The notes under the pieces: generated by a model
What the model was told of the DNA's origin: nothing
Databases searched by the model: none
What the model saw: only the letters and a program-made list of their open reading frames with translations
Translations under genes and position numbers: made by a program
Shown here: piece by piece, positions 25,024 to 33,128 of the stretch
How positions within the stretch are numbered: the first letter of the stretch is position 1
Layout of the letters: every line of letters begins with the position of its first letter
From: CAIKZJ01 sp041675325
GTDB taxonomy: Bacteria > Bacteroidota > Ignavibacteria > Tepidaquicellales > Tepidaquicellaceae
Reading direction: 5' to 3'
Assembly: GCA_041675325.1 (NCBI GenBank)
Contig: JBAYUG010000025.1
Coordinates: 1 to 37,403 of the forward strand
Length of the DNA: 37,403 nucleotides

Positions 25024-26172
25024 CTAATACTTCGCCAAGCTCTCTAACAGCCTATCGATATCTCCTTCATCATTAAACAAATGCGGTGACACCCTCAGAT
25101 ATCCTTCTCTTATCGCTATAAATATATTCTCTTCTTCAAGCTCTTTCTGAATCGCTGCATTCCTGCTTCTATCGTTGTGCGAAAAGATAAGTATATTCGA
25201 CCTGTGCAATTCACTCATGTCAGACTCTACATAAAAATTCTTGTAACTGCTTATTCCATCAATAAACCTGTCAAGTAGTGAAGTAATATGCTTGAAAATA
25301 TTCTCAACACCAAGACTCAGAAATAAATCTAATGACGATTCCAGTCCTATCATTCCCAAAGTGTTCGGAGTTGAGTTCTCATAAGCAATCCCGCTGTCTT
25401 TAAGATTAAATTTGTAATCCAGAAAATTAGTAAAATCGTAGTCAATGCTCATCGTGCTTACGTACGTTGGGTTAACGTGCTTCTTAATAGAATTCTTTAT
25501 GTATGCAAACCCCACTCCCGCAGGCGACATCATCCACTTCTGTGACCCTGCTGCAAGAAAATCAATATCATTCTTCTTCACATCCATAGGCACCGCACCG
25601 ATACTCTGAATTGCATCAACAACCAGCATTGCATTGTATTTGTTCGTTATCCCTCTCAATGCATCAAGGTCATTCTTAAAACCGAGAAACTCTACCGAAC
25701 TTACAGTCAGTACATCAATCTTATTCTCCGATATAACTTTTTCAACATCGCTTAGTTCTATCTTTCCGTTCTTAGATGGAATCAAAAAGTTCTTTATACC
25801 CCTTAGCTTTTCTTGGTTCATCCATGAATAAACTACCGCCGGAAACTCGGAATCAGCATAAGCAGCGTTCTTGCAAACATCAGTGTTTATTCCGTTTGTA
25901 AATATATTTAGTCCGTGAGTCGTTGAAGAAGTTAATATTATATCTTCCGGACTCGAATTAATCAATCTCGATATCTTCTCTTTTAATCTTATAGCAATTT
26001 CATTCTGGAAAATGCTGAGATTGTAGTTCGTCTCCGTAAACTTATTTATAAATTCAAAAAGCCTTTTCCGTGTCTCCGTAGAATATGGTGAATAATGCGC
26101 CGAGTCAAGATAAACACAGCTTTTCGCCATTGGAAACATTTCTCTCGCCTCTTGAAAACTGCTTACTTTCAT
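25024..26172 (-). CDS. Class V aminotransferase-fold PLP enzyme
   Basis: The 382-residue protein belongs to the cysteine desulfurase/isopenicillin epimerase-like branch of fold-type I PLP enzymes. Visible features are the opening YLDSAHYSPY, TSSTTHGLNIF (82-91), the cofactor aspartate and glutamine in VVDAIQSIGAVPMDV (D186, Q189), and the Schiff-base lysine K212 in AAGSQKWMMSPAGVGF. No catalytic Cys loop of IscS type was seen near residues 310-330, so desulfurase activity is doubtful; an epimerase, lyase or aminotransferase is possible. Its ATG overlaps the stop of the upstream lytic transglycosylase gene by 4 nt. Confidence 0.9.
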   Translation of the reverse strand: MKVSSFQEAREMFPMAKSCVYLDSAHYSPYSTETRKRLFEFINKFTETNYNLSIFQNEIAIRLKEKISRLINSSPEDIILTSSTTHGLNIFTNGINTDVCKNAAYADSEFPAVVYSWMNQEKLRGIKNFLIPSKNGKIELSDVEKVISENKIDVLTVSSVEFLGFKNDLDALRGITNKYNAMLVVDAIQSIGAVPMDVKKNDIDFLAAGSQKWMMSPAGVGFAYIKNSIKKHVNPTYVSTMSIDYDFTNFLDYKFNLKDSGIAYENSTPNTLGMIGLESSLDLFLSLGVENIFKHITSLLDRFIDGISSYKNFYVESDMSELHRSNILIFSHNDRSRNAAIQKELEEENIFIAIREGYLRVSPHLFNDEGDIDRLLESLAKY

Positions 26173-27218
26173 TTCTTCTTTTTCTTCCCCTTTTTCATTT
26201 TCGGCTCTTCTAAATTGCTCGGATAATAATTCTTGTAGTTCTCGTAATAAAATATAATGTATTCAACATATTTGTAAGGTTCCTGCCAGTTATTAAGCGA
26301 CCCTCCCGGCGGCCTTCCTGTTTTCGGCCATACGAGTTTGTGAATCGAGTCCTGATTCGATGCTAGATAAGGATAAAACTCTTTCACATCAGACCATTTA
26401 TTATAATCCTTGCCGAAATAATTTGCAATCGTCATTGCATCTACAACCCTTCCAAGCCCCGCATTATAAGCCGCAAGCGCAAACTTGTACTTATCCTCTC
26501 CTGTAAATTCAAACGAGCCGACAAGCGTAGCATAGTAATACATCCCTGCAGTAAGATTATTCGTGGGTGTCTTTGTATCTTCAAGATTAAGCTCATTCAT
26601 CAAGCCCTGACCTGTCCGTGGCATTATCTGCATGAACCCGTATGCACCAGCACGCGAAACAGCTTCTGGATTGAAATAAGATTCCTGCCGTATCATCGCG
26701 AGTATTAGCCGCCAGTCAAGCTTATAATGATTGCAGTGCTGCTTTATTAAATCTCCGTATTGCTCAACAAGCGATGCCACGTTGCCCGGTGAAAAATACA
26801 TGCTCTTTTTGTCTATCGATTTTACTATCTTTTCGTACTGCTCAAGATTCCAGGCACTGTCATTCATCATAAATGATTTATTGTATGCAACAATATCAAG
26901 TATGTACTGCCAGTTAACTATATAATTTTCAAGCTTTACTAAAATATATCCGGAATTGATTGAATTACTTTTTAATTTCATTGAATCCCGAGATGTAGGA
27001 AAGAATGCATCGTTGCTCTCAGTAGTCATCTTCTGCTTTTTTGGTTCAAATACATTTACTAATGCAATTCCTATTATTACCAATAATAGCAATATCCCGA
27101 GCCAGACGATGTAATTCTTCTTTATGTATTGATTTATCTTATTGATATTATATATACTTATACTTTCCCTTATAACTAAATTAATTATTTCATCCCTTAT
27201 TAACAGTATAAAAAACAT
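26169..27218 (-). CDS. Membrane-anchored lytic transglycosylase (SLT domain)
   Basis: This 349-residue enzyme should cleave peptidoglycan glycan strands with formation of anhydromuramyl ends. A cytoplasmic tail of about 36 residues precedes one membrane helix (IVWLGILLLLVIIGIALV). The periplasmic part holds the SLT domain with catalytic glutamate E179 in LAMIRQESYFNPEAVS, then GAYGFMQIMPRTGQGL and AAYNAG. It ends with a lysine-rich tail (KKGKKKKK). The start is uncertain: the 36 residues before the membrane helix are unusual, and the only promoter candidate is close to the ATG. Confidence 0.92.
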   Translation of the reverse strand: MFFILLIRDEIINLVIRESISIYNINKINQYIKKNYIVWLGILLLLVIIGIALVNVFEPKKQKMTTESNDAFFPTSRDSMKLKSNSINSGYILVKLENYIVNWQYILDIVAYNKSFMMNDSAWNLEQYEKIVKSIDKKSMYFSPGNVASLVEQYGDLIKQHCNHYKLDWRLILAMIRQESYFNPEAVSRAGAYGFMQIMPRTGQGLMNELNLEDTKTPTNNLTAGMYYYATLVGSFEFTGEDKYKFALAAYNAGLGRVVDAMTIANYFGKDYNKWSDVKEFYPYLASNQDSIHKLVWPKTGRPPGGSLNNWQEPYKYVEYIIFYYENYKNYYPSNLEEPKMKKGKKKKK

Positions 27219-27236
27219 TCATAGTTTAAACTACTT

Positions 27237-27270
27237 ATTATACAACAACAATTTGTAATACAACAGTCAA
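27237..27270 (-). promoter_or_regulatory. Possible promoter of the transglycosylase gene
   Basis: On the minus strand TTGACT (27270-27265) and TATAAT (27242-27237) are both good hexamers, but the spacing is 22 bp, longer than usual. The TATAAT is only 18 nt before the start codon. Confidence 0.3.
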
Positions 27271-27375
27271 AATTTTTATTCTATTCTGATTTGAAATTAT
27301 ATTAATTGCTTTTCTTTGCACCCTTTTCTCTTCTTTGTACTACTATCCGTAAAAATGAATAAAATAAACTCTCTT

Positions 27376-27412
27376 CTCTGTGAGCTCTGTGACCATCTCT
27401 GTGGTCTCTGTG
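27376..27412 (+). repeat. CTCTGTG short repeat cluster
   Basis: CTCTGTG occurs four times, at 27376, 27385, 27397 and 27406, in the gene-free interval between the divergent transglycosylase and sigma genes. Such CTCTGTG/CACAGAG runs occur in many environmental bacterial genomes and create spurious Leu/Cys-rich frames; the two frames across it here are not considered genes. Nothing else is seen in 27271-27505. Confidence 0.6.
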
Positions 27413-27505
27413 GTAAAATCTTTTCTTTGTTTTTAGCTCTTTCTACGTTGTGTGCTTTGTCGTTTGCAGAGTTTAAACTATTTCCCACCTCATCTTGTCT
27501 TACTA

Positions 27506-27554
27506 TTGAACGATTTAAAACAGTTGATTATTAATATAATTCTGTTTAATCTTG
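27506..27554 (+). promoter_or_regulatory. Two overlapping promoter candidates for the sigma operon
   Basis: TTGAAC (27506-27511), 17 bp, TATTAA (27529-27534) would start transcription near 27541. TTGATT (27524-27529), 17 bp, TAATCTTG (27547-27554) would start near 27561 and fits the window's TAnnTTTG form. Both lie just upstream of the sigma factor's irregular start region. Confidence 0.45.
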
Positions 27555-27595
27555 GATAATTAATAAATGGCAAACTGGATAATAATGAACTAAAT

Positions 27596-28165
27596 ATTCA
27601 AAGTGATGATAAGTTAATTATCGAAGAATTCTTAAACGGTAATTCTAATGCATTCAACTTAATCGTTCTGAAGTATCAGAAACGTATTTATTGGGTTGTT
27701 AGAAGAATGGTGATTGATCATGATGATGCCGATGATATTACGCAGAATGTTTTTATAAAGCTGCATTCTGCACTGAAAGATTTTCGGGGTGAATCAGCTT
27801 TGTTCACTTACTTGTACAAAATGGCTGTAAATTTTTCCCTGAATCACATTAAAAAAGTTAAAAGCAAACAAATGAAAGAAACAGTTATCACTAACGATAT
27901 GATTAATAACATCTCTGACTATAGTAATTACTCATCAGGGTTCGACTCTGATAACAGGTCTCGACTCATTGCTGAAGCTGTAGCAATACTGCCGGACAAG
28001 CAGAGAGCTGTTTTTAACATGAGGTTCTATGATGAACTTTCCTATGAAGAAATTGGCTCGGTTCTTGACAAATCCGTCGGAGGACTTAAAGCAAATTATT
28101 TTCATGCTTTCAAAAAGATCCAGTCGTTTCTTAAAGATAAAAAGGCGAAAGGAGAAATTGACTAA
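27596..28165 (+). CDS. ECF-type RNA polymerase sigma factor with irregular start
   Basis: The protein has sigma70 region 2 (NAFNLIVLKYQKRIYWVVRRM, then HDDADDITQNVFIKLH, FRGESALFTYLYKMAVNFSLNHIKK) and region 4 (LPDKQRAVFNMRFYDELSYEEIGSVLDKSVGGLKANYFHAFKKI), a typical ECF factor of about 190-200 residues. The frame is open from 27560 but has no ATG, GTG or TTG before 27707, and that ATG would cut region 2 in half. The start given here is ATT at 27596 (reading IQSDDKLIIEEFLNG). Alternatively, an ATG at 27567 lies one frame away and would give MAKLDNNELNIQSDD if the run CAAAC had one more A, pointing to a 1-base deletion or assembly error. The anti-sigma candidate follows after 2 nt. Confidence 0.85.
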   Translation: MQSDDKLIIEEFLNGNSNAFNLIVLKYQKRIYWVVRRMVIDHDDADDITQNVFIKLHSALKDFRGESALFTYLYKMAVNFSLNHIKKVKSKQMKETVITNDMINNISDYSNYSSGFDSDNRSRLIAEAVAILPDKQRAVFNMRFYDELSYEEIGSVLDKSVGGLKANYFHAFKKIQSFLKDKKAKGEID

Positions 28166-28167
28166 TT

Positions 28168-28839
28168 ATGAATAACAGCAATTCAAACTATGAAGAGCTT
28201 TTGTATAATCTTCCCGATTATGTTGCAGGTAAAATTACAGATGAAAATCTTTTACTCAGAATTCAGTCTGAATTAAACTCTAATCCTGAATTCAAAGCCG
28301 AATATGATCTGCTCTCTGAGACATACTCTGCCGTAAAGGATATGAAATTCAGCGAACCGCCCGTACATTACTTTACAAACTTGGTTCCAAAGATAAATGA
28401 AAAGATTAACAAGCAAAAGGAAAGCAAAGGCATTGCAGGTTTCTTCAGGCTGTCAAACCTTGTAAAATACGCTCTGCCGGCTGTGTCGGTCGTCCTCTTG
28501 ATTTTCGTCATAACATTTTCCAACAAAAACGATAAAGACGAGTCCATGTTTACTCGGTACAGTGATACTATCAGCGAAATAATGAAACTTGATTCAGAAA
28601 CATCAAATGTATCCGTTGATGTTGAAACCGATACCGCTTTGGAATCAACCGAAGAGGAAGGCTTTACTGACTCCGACGATGCTTCTGAATTATCCGGTAT
28701 TGAAAATGAAAACATCATTGAGCTCTACGACGAGAATGGTGATTCGGAAGATGAATACTTTTATTATTCAGATTTCGAAACTCTCTCACAAATTGAACAA
28801 AATGAATTAATTAACACACTTTCAGAAACTAAATTTTAA
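28168..28839 (+). CDS. Membrane anti-sigma factor candidate
   Basis: The 223-residue protein starts 2 nt after the sigma gene. It has a cytoplasmic region with a short N-terminal domain (YNLPDYVAGKITDENLLLRIQSEL) similar in pattern to anti-sigma helices, one membrane helix at about 100-117 (KYALPAVSVVLLIFVITF), and a highly acidic periplasmic tail (EEEGFTDSDDASELSG, DENGDSEDEYFYYSDF). No zinc HxxxCxxC motif is present. Position and topology indicate that it holds the sigma factor inactive at the membrane. The acidic outer tail could bind the basic periplasmic partner encoded next. Confidence 0.75.
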   Translation: MNNSNSNYEELLYNLPDYVAGKITDENLLLRIQSELNSNPEFKAEYDLLSETYSAVKDMKFSEPPVHYFTNLVPKINEKINKQKESKGIAGFFRLSNLVKYALPAVSVVLLIFVITFSNKNDKDESMFTRYSDTISEIMKLDSETSNVSVDVETDTALESTEEEGFTDSDDASELSGIENENIIELYDENGDSEDEYFYYSDFETLSQIEQNELINTLSETKF

Positions 28840-28854
28840 TAAACTAAAATACTT

Positions 28855-29337
28855 ATGAAAAACACAAAAATCTTAATCTTCGCAATTGTTCTTACAATCA
28901 TTGCAGGTTCAAACTTATTCGCTCAGAAAGATACAACTGGCGCAAGAGAAAAACTGCGTAAAGTACTCAAGGAAAAGTTAATCGATAAAGTCGGGCTTTC
29001 CGAAGCTACTGCCGATAAAGTTATGGAAATTACTGCCGAGCACAGAAAAGAAATCAAGGCTTTGAAAAAACAAATTAAAACTCTTAAAAAGGAAATCTAT
29101 GACAATCCGAAAAGTTCTGACGTAGGTACTAAACTCGATGAACTCGCAGCTCTTCAGGAAAAAACTCATAAAAGTCGTACGGATCTCCAGACTAAAATGA
29201 GGTCTGTTTTAACGCCAACACAAATCGCCGAAACAATGGCTTTCCAGAAAGAAGTAAAGAAGTTCATGAAAAAGGAAGTTAAGAAAACAAAGAAAACTAA
29301 AAAAGACAGAGAAGACCGTGAAGACGGCAGTCGCTAA
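28855..29337 (+). CDS. Periplasmic Spy/CpxP-like protein
   Basis: The 160-residue protein has a signal peptide (cleavage near NLFAQ) and an all-helical, charged body (EHRKEIKALKKQIKTLKKEI, AALQEKTHKSRTDLQTKMRSVL). The LTPTQ motif at 119-123 is typical of the Spy/CpxP/ZraP (LTXXQ) group, whose members act as periplasmic chaperones or stress and metal sensors. The C-terminus is strongly basic (KKEVKKTKKTKKD). It lies 15 nt after the anti-sigma candidate and ends in a strong terminator, so the three genes form one operon that resembles Cnr/Zra-style envelope stress modules. Confidence 0.8.
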   Translation: MKNTKILIFAIVLTIIAGSNLFAQKDTTGAREKLRKVLKEKLIDKVGLSEATADKVMEITAEHRKEIKALKKQIKTLKKEIYDNPKSSDVGTKLDELAALQEKTHKSRTDLQTKMRSVLTPTQIAETMAFQKEVKKFMKKEVKKTKKTKKDREDREDGSR

Positions 29338-29364
29338 TATCTCCATAAATTACATTGTAATTCT

Positions 29365-29400
29365 AAAGAGCATTGCCCCTCCGCAATGCTCTTTTCTTTT
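29365..29400 (+). terminator. Intrinsic terminator of the sigma operon
   Basis: AAAGAGCATTGC (29365-29376) pairs perfectly with GCAATGCTCTTT (29383-29394), loop CCCTCC, followed by a T-rich run. Confidence 0.92.
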
Positions 29401-29405
29401 TACCC

Positions 29406-29436
29406 TTGACTTTCACAAAAAATATACCTATCTTTA
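29406..29436 (+). promoter_or_regulatory. Orphan promoter in the gene-free interval
   Basis: TTGACT (29406-29411), 17 bp, TATCTTTA (29429-29436) is nearly identical in layout to the porU promoter. No gene begins within 500 nt, so it may drive an untranslated RNA or a long ileS leader. Confidence 0.55.
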
Positions 29437-29441
29437 TTCTG

Positions 29442-29905
29442 AAGTTGATAATATTCAACTTTGGCAAAAGTTAAGTAATAAACTTAGTTAAATCCCATCT
29501 ATAATGACTTAAATATTTGTTAAAACATCATTTCTAATCATTCTCCAATAAAAGTACAGTAATAGTCCAATAATTATGCGGTTATAGTGCGGTATTCTCA
29601 GCTTTATCTCGGTATCTTCTCAGTATGTAAAGTATAGTAAACCCCGTCCCGCTAATAAAGACTATGATTGAAATAAAACAAAAGTGTGTCATCCGGGCAT
29701 GATCTTGGCAGGGATCTAATCATTATTGTTTACAATTCAGCTTTTAAGTTTTACATCCCACCTAAAAATAGTTATAACAAAACCTCCATAGTTTAAACAT
29801 CCACCCGTATAAAAATTTTGTTTTTCTTATTCAAATTTATCTCTCCTCACCTTAAGGTTCTTACTAAAAAGTACAGTATTTTTCAGTTTCAATTCCTTTT
29901 CTCCA
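29442..29905 (+). other. Gene-free interval downstream of an orphan promoter
   Basis: No convincing gene is seen here. A perfect 7-bp hairpin AAGTTGA/TCAACTT (29442-29461) sits at the predicted RNA 5' end. Two similar segments, CGGTATTCTCAG and CGGTATCTTCTCAG, occur around 29620. A degenerate palindromic element lies near 29685. An untranslated RNA is possible but no family was recognised. Confidence 0.3.
29685..29720. repeat. Degenerate palindromic intergenic element
   Basis: GTGTCATCCGGGCATGATC followed by TTGGCAGGGATCT resembles, from memory, dispersed intergenic palindromes of the type GTCATCCCGGC...GCCGGGATCT found in many genomes. Only one copy is in this window. Confidence 0.35.
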
Positions 29906-29936
29906 TTGAATATCCCTCATTTTTTGCGTATTTTAC
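29906..29936 (+). promoter_or_regulatory. Proximal promoter of ileS
   Basis: TTGAAT (29906-29911), 17 bp, TATTTTAC (29929-29936) would start transcription near 29943, about 20 nt before the ileS ATG at 29962. It lies after the in-frame ATG at 29818, supporting the shorter protein. Confidence 0.45.
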
Positions 29937-29961
29937 GTGTTTATTAAATTTTAACGCTATT

Positions 29962-32900
29962 ATGTATAAGAATTTGCCCGATAATTTTTCGTTGCCTGAT
30001 TTAGCAGATGAAATGCTTAATTTCTGGGCTGAGGATAAAACTTTTGAAAAAAGTGTCAGTTCCAAAAATCCAAATAAGCATTTTACTTTCTATGAAGGTC
30101 CTCCTACTGCAAACGGACTACCGGGTATTCACCACGTTATTGCCAGAACTGTTAAGGATATTATCTGCAGGTATAAAACTATGCAGGGCTATCGCGTAAA
30201 TCGTAAAGCTGGATGGGATACACACGGACTCCCTGTAGAAGTAGAAGTTGAAAAAGCACTCGGTCTTAAGTCACGCCATGATATTTATGAGTTCGGTGCC
30301 ATTAATTTTAATGCTGAATGCAAGAAATCTATATTTAAATATCTCTCTCAGTGGGAAATCCTTACTAAGCAGATGGCTTATTGGATTAATCTCGATGATG
30401 CTTATGTCACATTTCATAATGAATATATAGAATCCGTCTGGTGGGCTTTAAAAAAGTTCTTCGATGCAGGTCTCATGGTTAAGGGTTTTAAAATTCTGCC
30501 CTTCTGCCCCATTTGCGAGTCCCCTCTTTCTTCTCACGAAGTAGCACAGGGTTACGTTGACCTGAAAGACCCCTCTGTTTATATAAAGTTTAAAATAAAA
30601 TCTGAAGAGTATAAAGATGCTGAATTCCTCGTCTGGACCACAACACCCTGGACTTTACCCTCTAACGTTGCACTTTGCGTTAATCCGGAATCGGATTATG
30701 TTTTGATTAAAACATCAAAAGATGAAAATCTAATTCTCTCCGAATCCCGTCTGTCAGCGGTAAAAGATGAATATGAAGTTATTAAAAAGTTTAAAGGCAA
30801 AGATTTTGAGAATATAGAATACGAACCCCTTTTCAATTTCTTTGAACTTGAAAAGAAAGCATACTATGTTACTCTCGGTGATTTCGTAACGCTCGATGAT
30901 GGTACGGGGATAGTTCACATCGCTCCCGCTTACGGAGAAGATGACTATACAATAGGTCAGAAGTATGACTTGCCGGTATTGCAGGCTGTTCATCGCGATG
31001 GACTCTTCCGCTCTGAGACAGGTAAATATGCAGGCAGAAACTTTAAAGAATCAGACCCTGACTTGATACTTGACCTGAAAGCTAATGGAAGGATTTACAA
31101 GAAAGAAATGTTTACTCACTCATACCCGCATTGCTGGAGACACAAGGTTCCGCTTATGTATTATGCTACAGATTCATGGTTTATCCGTACGACTACTTAC
31201 AAGGACAAAATGATTGAGCTGAACAAGCAGATTAACTGGAATCCTACTGAATTCGGTACAGGGCGTTTCGGTAACTGGCTTGAAGAAAACAAGGACTGGG
31301 CAATCTCTCGTAATCGTTTCTGGGGCACTCCCCTTCCGGTTTGGTATTATCTCGATGATAACGGTAAAGAAGTTTATGAATGTATAGGCAGCATTGAAGA
31401 GCTTAAAAAGAAAGCATCGAATTTCGATGAGGTATATAAGGATATTCCTTTCGATTTACATAAACCTTATATTGATGATATAAAACTTGTTTCGGAAACT
31501 GGCAAGGAAATGAAACGTGTTACTGAAGTCATTGACTGCTGGTTCGATAGCGGCTCTATGCCGTTCGCTCAATTCCATTATCCTTTTGAAAACAAAGAAT
31601 GGTTCGAACAAAACTACCCCGCTGACTTCATCGCTGAAGGTGTTGACCAGACTCGCGGTTGGTTTTATTCCCTGCATGCAATCGGTACTTTCCTGTTTGA
31701 TAAACCGGCTTATAAGAATCTAATTGTAAACGGTCTAATACTCGATAAGTTCGGAAAGAAGATGAGCAAATCTCTTGGCAATGCTGTTAATCCATTCGAA
31801 ATGATGGATAAGCATGGTGCTGATGTACTTCGCTGGTATCTTGTCGGAAATACTCCAATCTGGAAATCAAAGAATTTCAATGAGGATGAAATGATAGATA
31901 CAAAGAATAAGTTCTTTGATACTCTCATAAATACTTACAAGTTCTTTGTTCTCTATTCAAACATGAACGGCTTTGACTATGCTTCTTCTCAAAAAGTAGA
32001 ACTCAATAATCGTCAGGAAATTGACAAGTGGATTATTTCAAAGCTTAATTCTCTCAAGAAGAAATATTTCGAAAACCTCGAAGGATATGAAATAACAAAA
32101 GCAGCAAGATATATTTTTGACTTCACAATTGATGAGCTTTCAAACTGGTATGTACGTAGAAACCGTAAACGGTTCAGATATCCTGAAAACGAACAGGATA
32201 GGAATTCCGCTTACCAGACTTTATTTGAATGTCTGATTGAAATCACTAAGATGGTAGCACCAATCTCTCCGTTTATCTCTGAGAAACTTTACACTCATCT
32301 TATACCCGGGGCTGGCTCTGTCCATCTCAGCGAATTCACTGACTTTGATGCAAGTGCTATTGATACTGAACTTGAACAGCAAATGTCTCTGGCGCAGAAA
32401 ATAGTTTATCTCGTAAGGACTGTAAGAGTGAAAAACAACTTAAAGGTTCGTCAGCCGTTAAGACAGCTTCTTGTCCCGGTGCTGAGTAATGAAGATAAGA
32501 AAAGACTCGAAAACGTCAAAGATATAATCCTTGAGGAAATAAACGTTAAGGAACTTGTTATTCTCGAAGGCGATTCAGATATTATTGTCAAGAAAGCTAA
32601 ACCGAACTTCAAGTCCATCGGACCTAAATTCGGTAAAGATGTAAAGAAAGTTCAGCAAATAATTTTATCACTCAATAAGTCGGAAATCTCAGAACTCGAG
32701 AATTCCGGACAAGTATCAAAGGAAGGATTTACTTTCACAAACGATGATATTGAGCTCTTTACTGAAAACATCGAAGGATGGATTGTTGAATCAAGCGGAG
32801 GCATTACTATAGCTCTTGATACTAAACTTGATGCAGTTCTGCTTGAAGAAGGTCTCGTCAGAGAATTTATCAGCAGAGTGCAGAACTACAGAAAGAATAA

Positions 32901-33099
32901 TGATTTTGATGTTAACGATAAAATAAAGATTTATATTAAAGCTGATGAGAGATTTAGTTCAATGCTCGCAAAGAACATTGAATTTATCTCAAAAGAAGTT
33001 GGTTGTATTGATATCGCTAATGTAAATCTTTCTGACAAAGAGTATATCAATACAGAGATAAATGATGTATATTGCGTCTTTTACATTGAAAAAGTATAA
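29962..33099 (+). CDS. ileS: Isoleucyl-tRNA synthetase
   Basis: The 1045-residue enzyme charges tRNA-Ile. The start MYKNLPDNFSLPDLADEM is chosen because homologues begin here and the 48 in-frame codons upstream (from 29818) encode a Phe-rich, non-family stretch containing the promoter. Motifs seen: PPTANGLPGIHHVIART (class I HIGH signature), the editing domain with WTTTPWTLPSN and GTGIVHIAPAYGEDD, WFDSGSMP, and KMSKS in KFGKKMSKSLGNAVNP. The sequence pattern is the eukaryote-like IleS type, without an obvious C-terminal zinc finger. The DksA-like gene and lspA follow closely. Confidence 0.96.
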   Translation: MYKNLPDNFSLPDLADEMLNFWAEDKTFEKSVSSKNPNKHFTFYEGPPTANGLPGIHHVIARTVKDIICRYKTMQGYRVNRKAGWDTHGLPVEVEVEKALGLKSRHDIYEFGAINFNAECKKSIFKYLSQWEILTKQMAYWINLDDAYVTFHNEYIESVWWALKKFFDAGLMVKGFKILPFCPICESPLSSHEVAQGYVDLKDPSVYIKFKIKSEEYKDAEFLVWTTTPWTLPSNVALCVNPESDYVLIKTSKDENLILSESRLSAVKDEYEVIKKFKGKDFENIEYEPLFNFFELEKKAYYVTLGDFVTLDDGTGIVHIAPAYGEDDYTIGQKYDLPVLQAVHRDGLFRSETGKYAGRNFKESDPDLILDLKANGRIYKKEMFTHSYPHCWRHKVPLMYYATDSWFIRTTTYKDKMIELNKQINWNPTEFGTGRFGNWLEENKDWAISRNRFWGTPLPVWYYLDDNGKEVYECIGSIEELKKKASNFDEVYKDIPFDLHKPYIDDIKLVSETGKEMKRVTEVIDCWFDSGSMPFAQFHYPFENKEWFEQNYPADFIAEGVDQTRGWFYSLHAIGTFLFDKPAYKNLIVNGLILDKFGKKMSKSLGNAVNPFEMMDKHGADVLRWYLVGNTPIWKSKNFNEDEMIDTKNKFFDTLINTYKFFVLYSNMNGFDYASSQKVELNNRQEIDKWIISKLNSLKKKYFENLEGYEITKAARYIFDFTIDELSNWYVRRNRKRFRYPENEQDRNSAYQTLFECLIEITKMVAPISPFISEKLYTHLIPGAGSVHLSEFTDFDASAIDTELEQQMSLAQKIVYLVRTVRVKNNLKVRQPLRQLLVPVLSNEDKKRLENVKDIILEEINVKELVILEGDSDIIVKKAKPNFKSIGPKFGKDVKKVQQIILSLNKSEISELENSGQVSKEGFTFTNDDIELFTENIEGWIVESSGGITIALDTKLDAVLLEEGLVREFISRVQNYRKNNDFDVNDKIKIYIKADERFSSMLAKNIEFISKEVGCIDIANVNLSDKEYINTEINDVYCVFYIEKV

Positions 33100-33128
33100 T
33101 AATAATTTATAAATAAAGGGATATTAAA

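Noticed and set aside
27297..27534. Two overlapping frames on opposite strands across the CTCTGTG cluster
   Set aside because: Both are Leu/Cys- or Arg/Gln-rich readings created by a short repeat common in many genomes; no domain, ribosome site or neighbour supports them.
29440..29900. Search for tRNA, 6S, RNase P, SRP or T-box RNA in the gene-free interval
   Set aside because: No conserved core such as a T-loop GTTCGA or a T-box motif could be found by eye.
29818..29961. 48-codon N-terminal extension of IleS from an upstream in-frame ATG
   Set aside because: The extension is Phe-rich and unlike the family, it contains the predicted promoter, and the ATG at 29962 gives the standard start.
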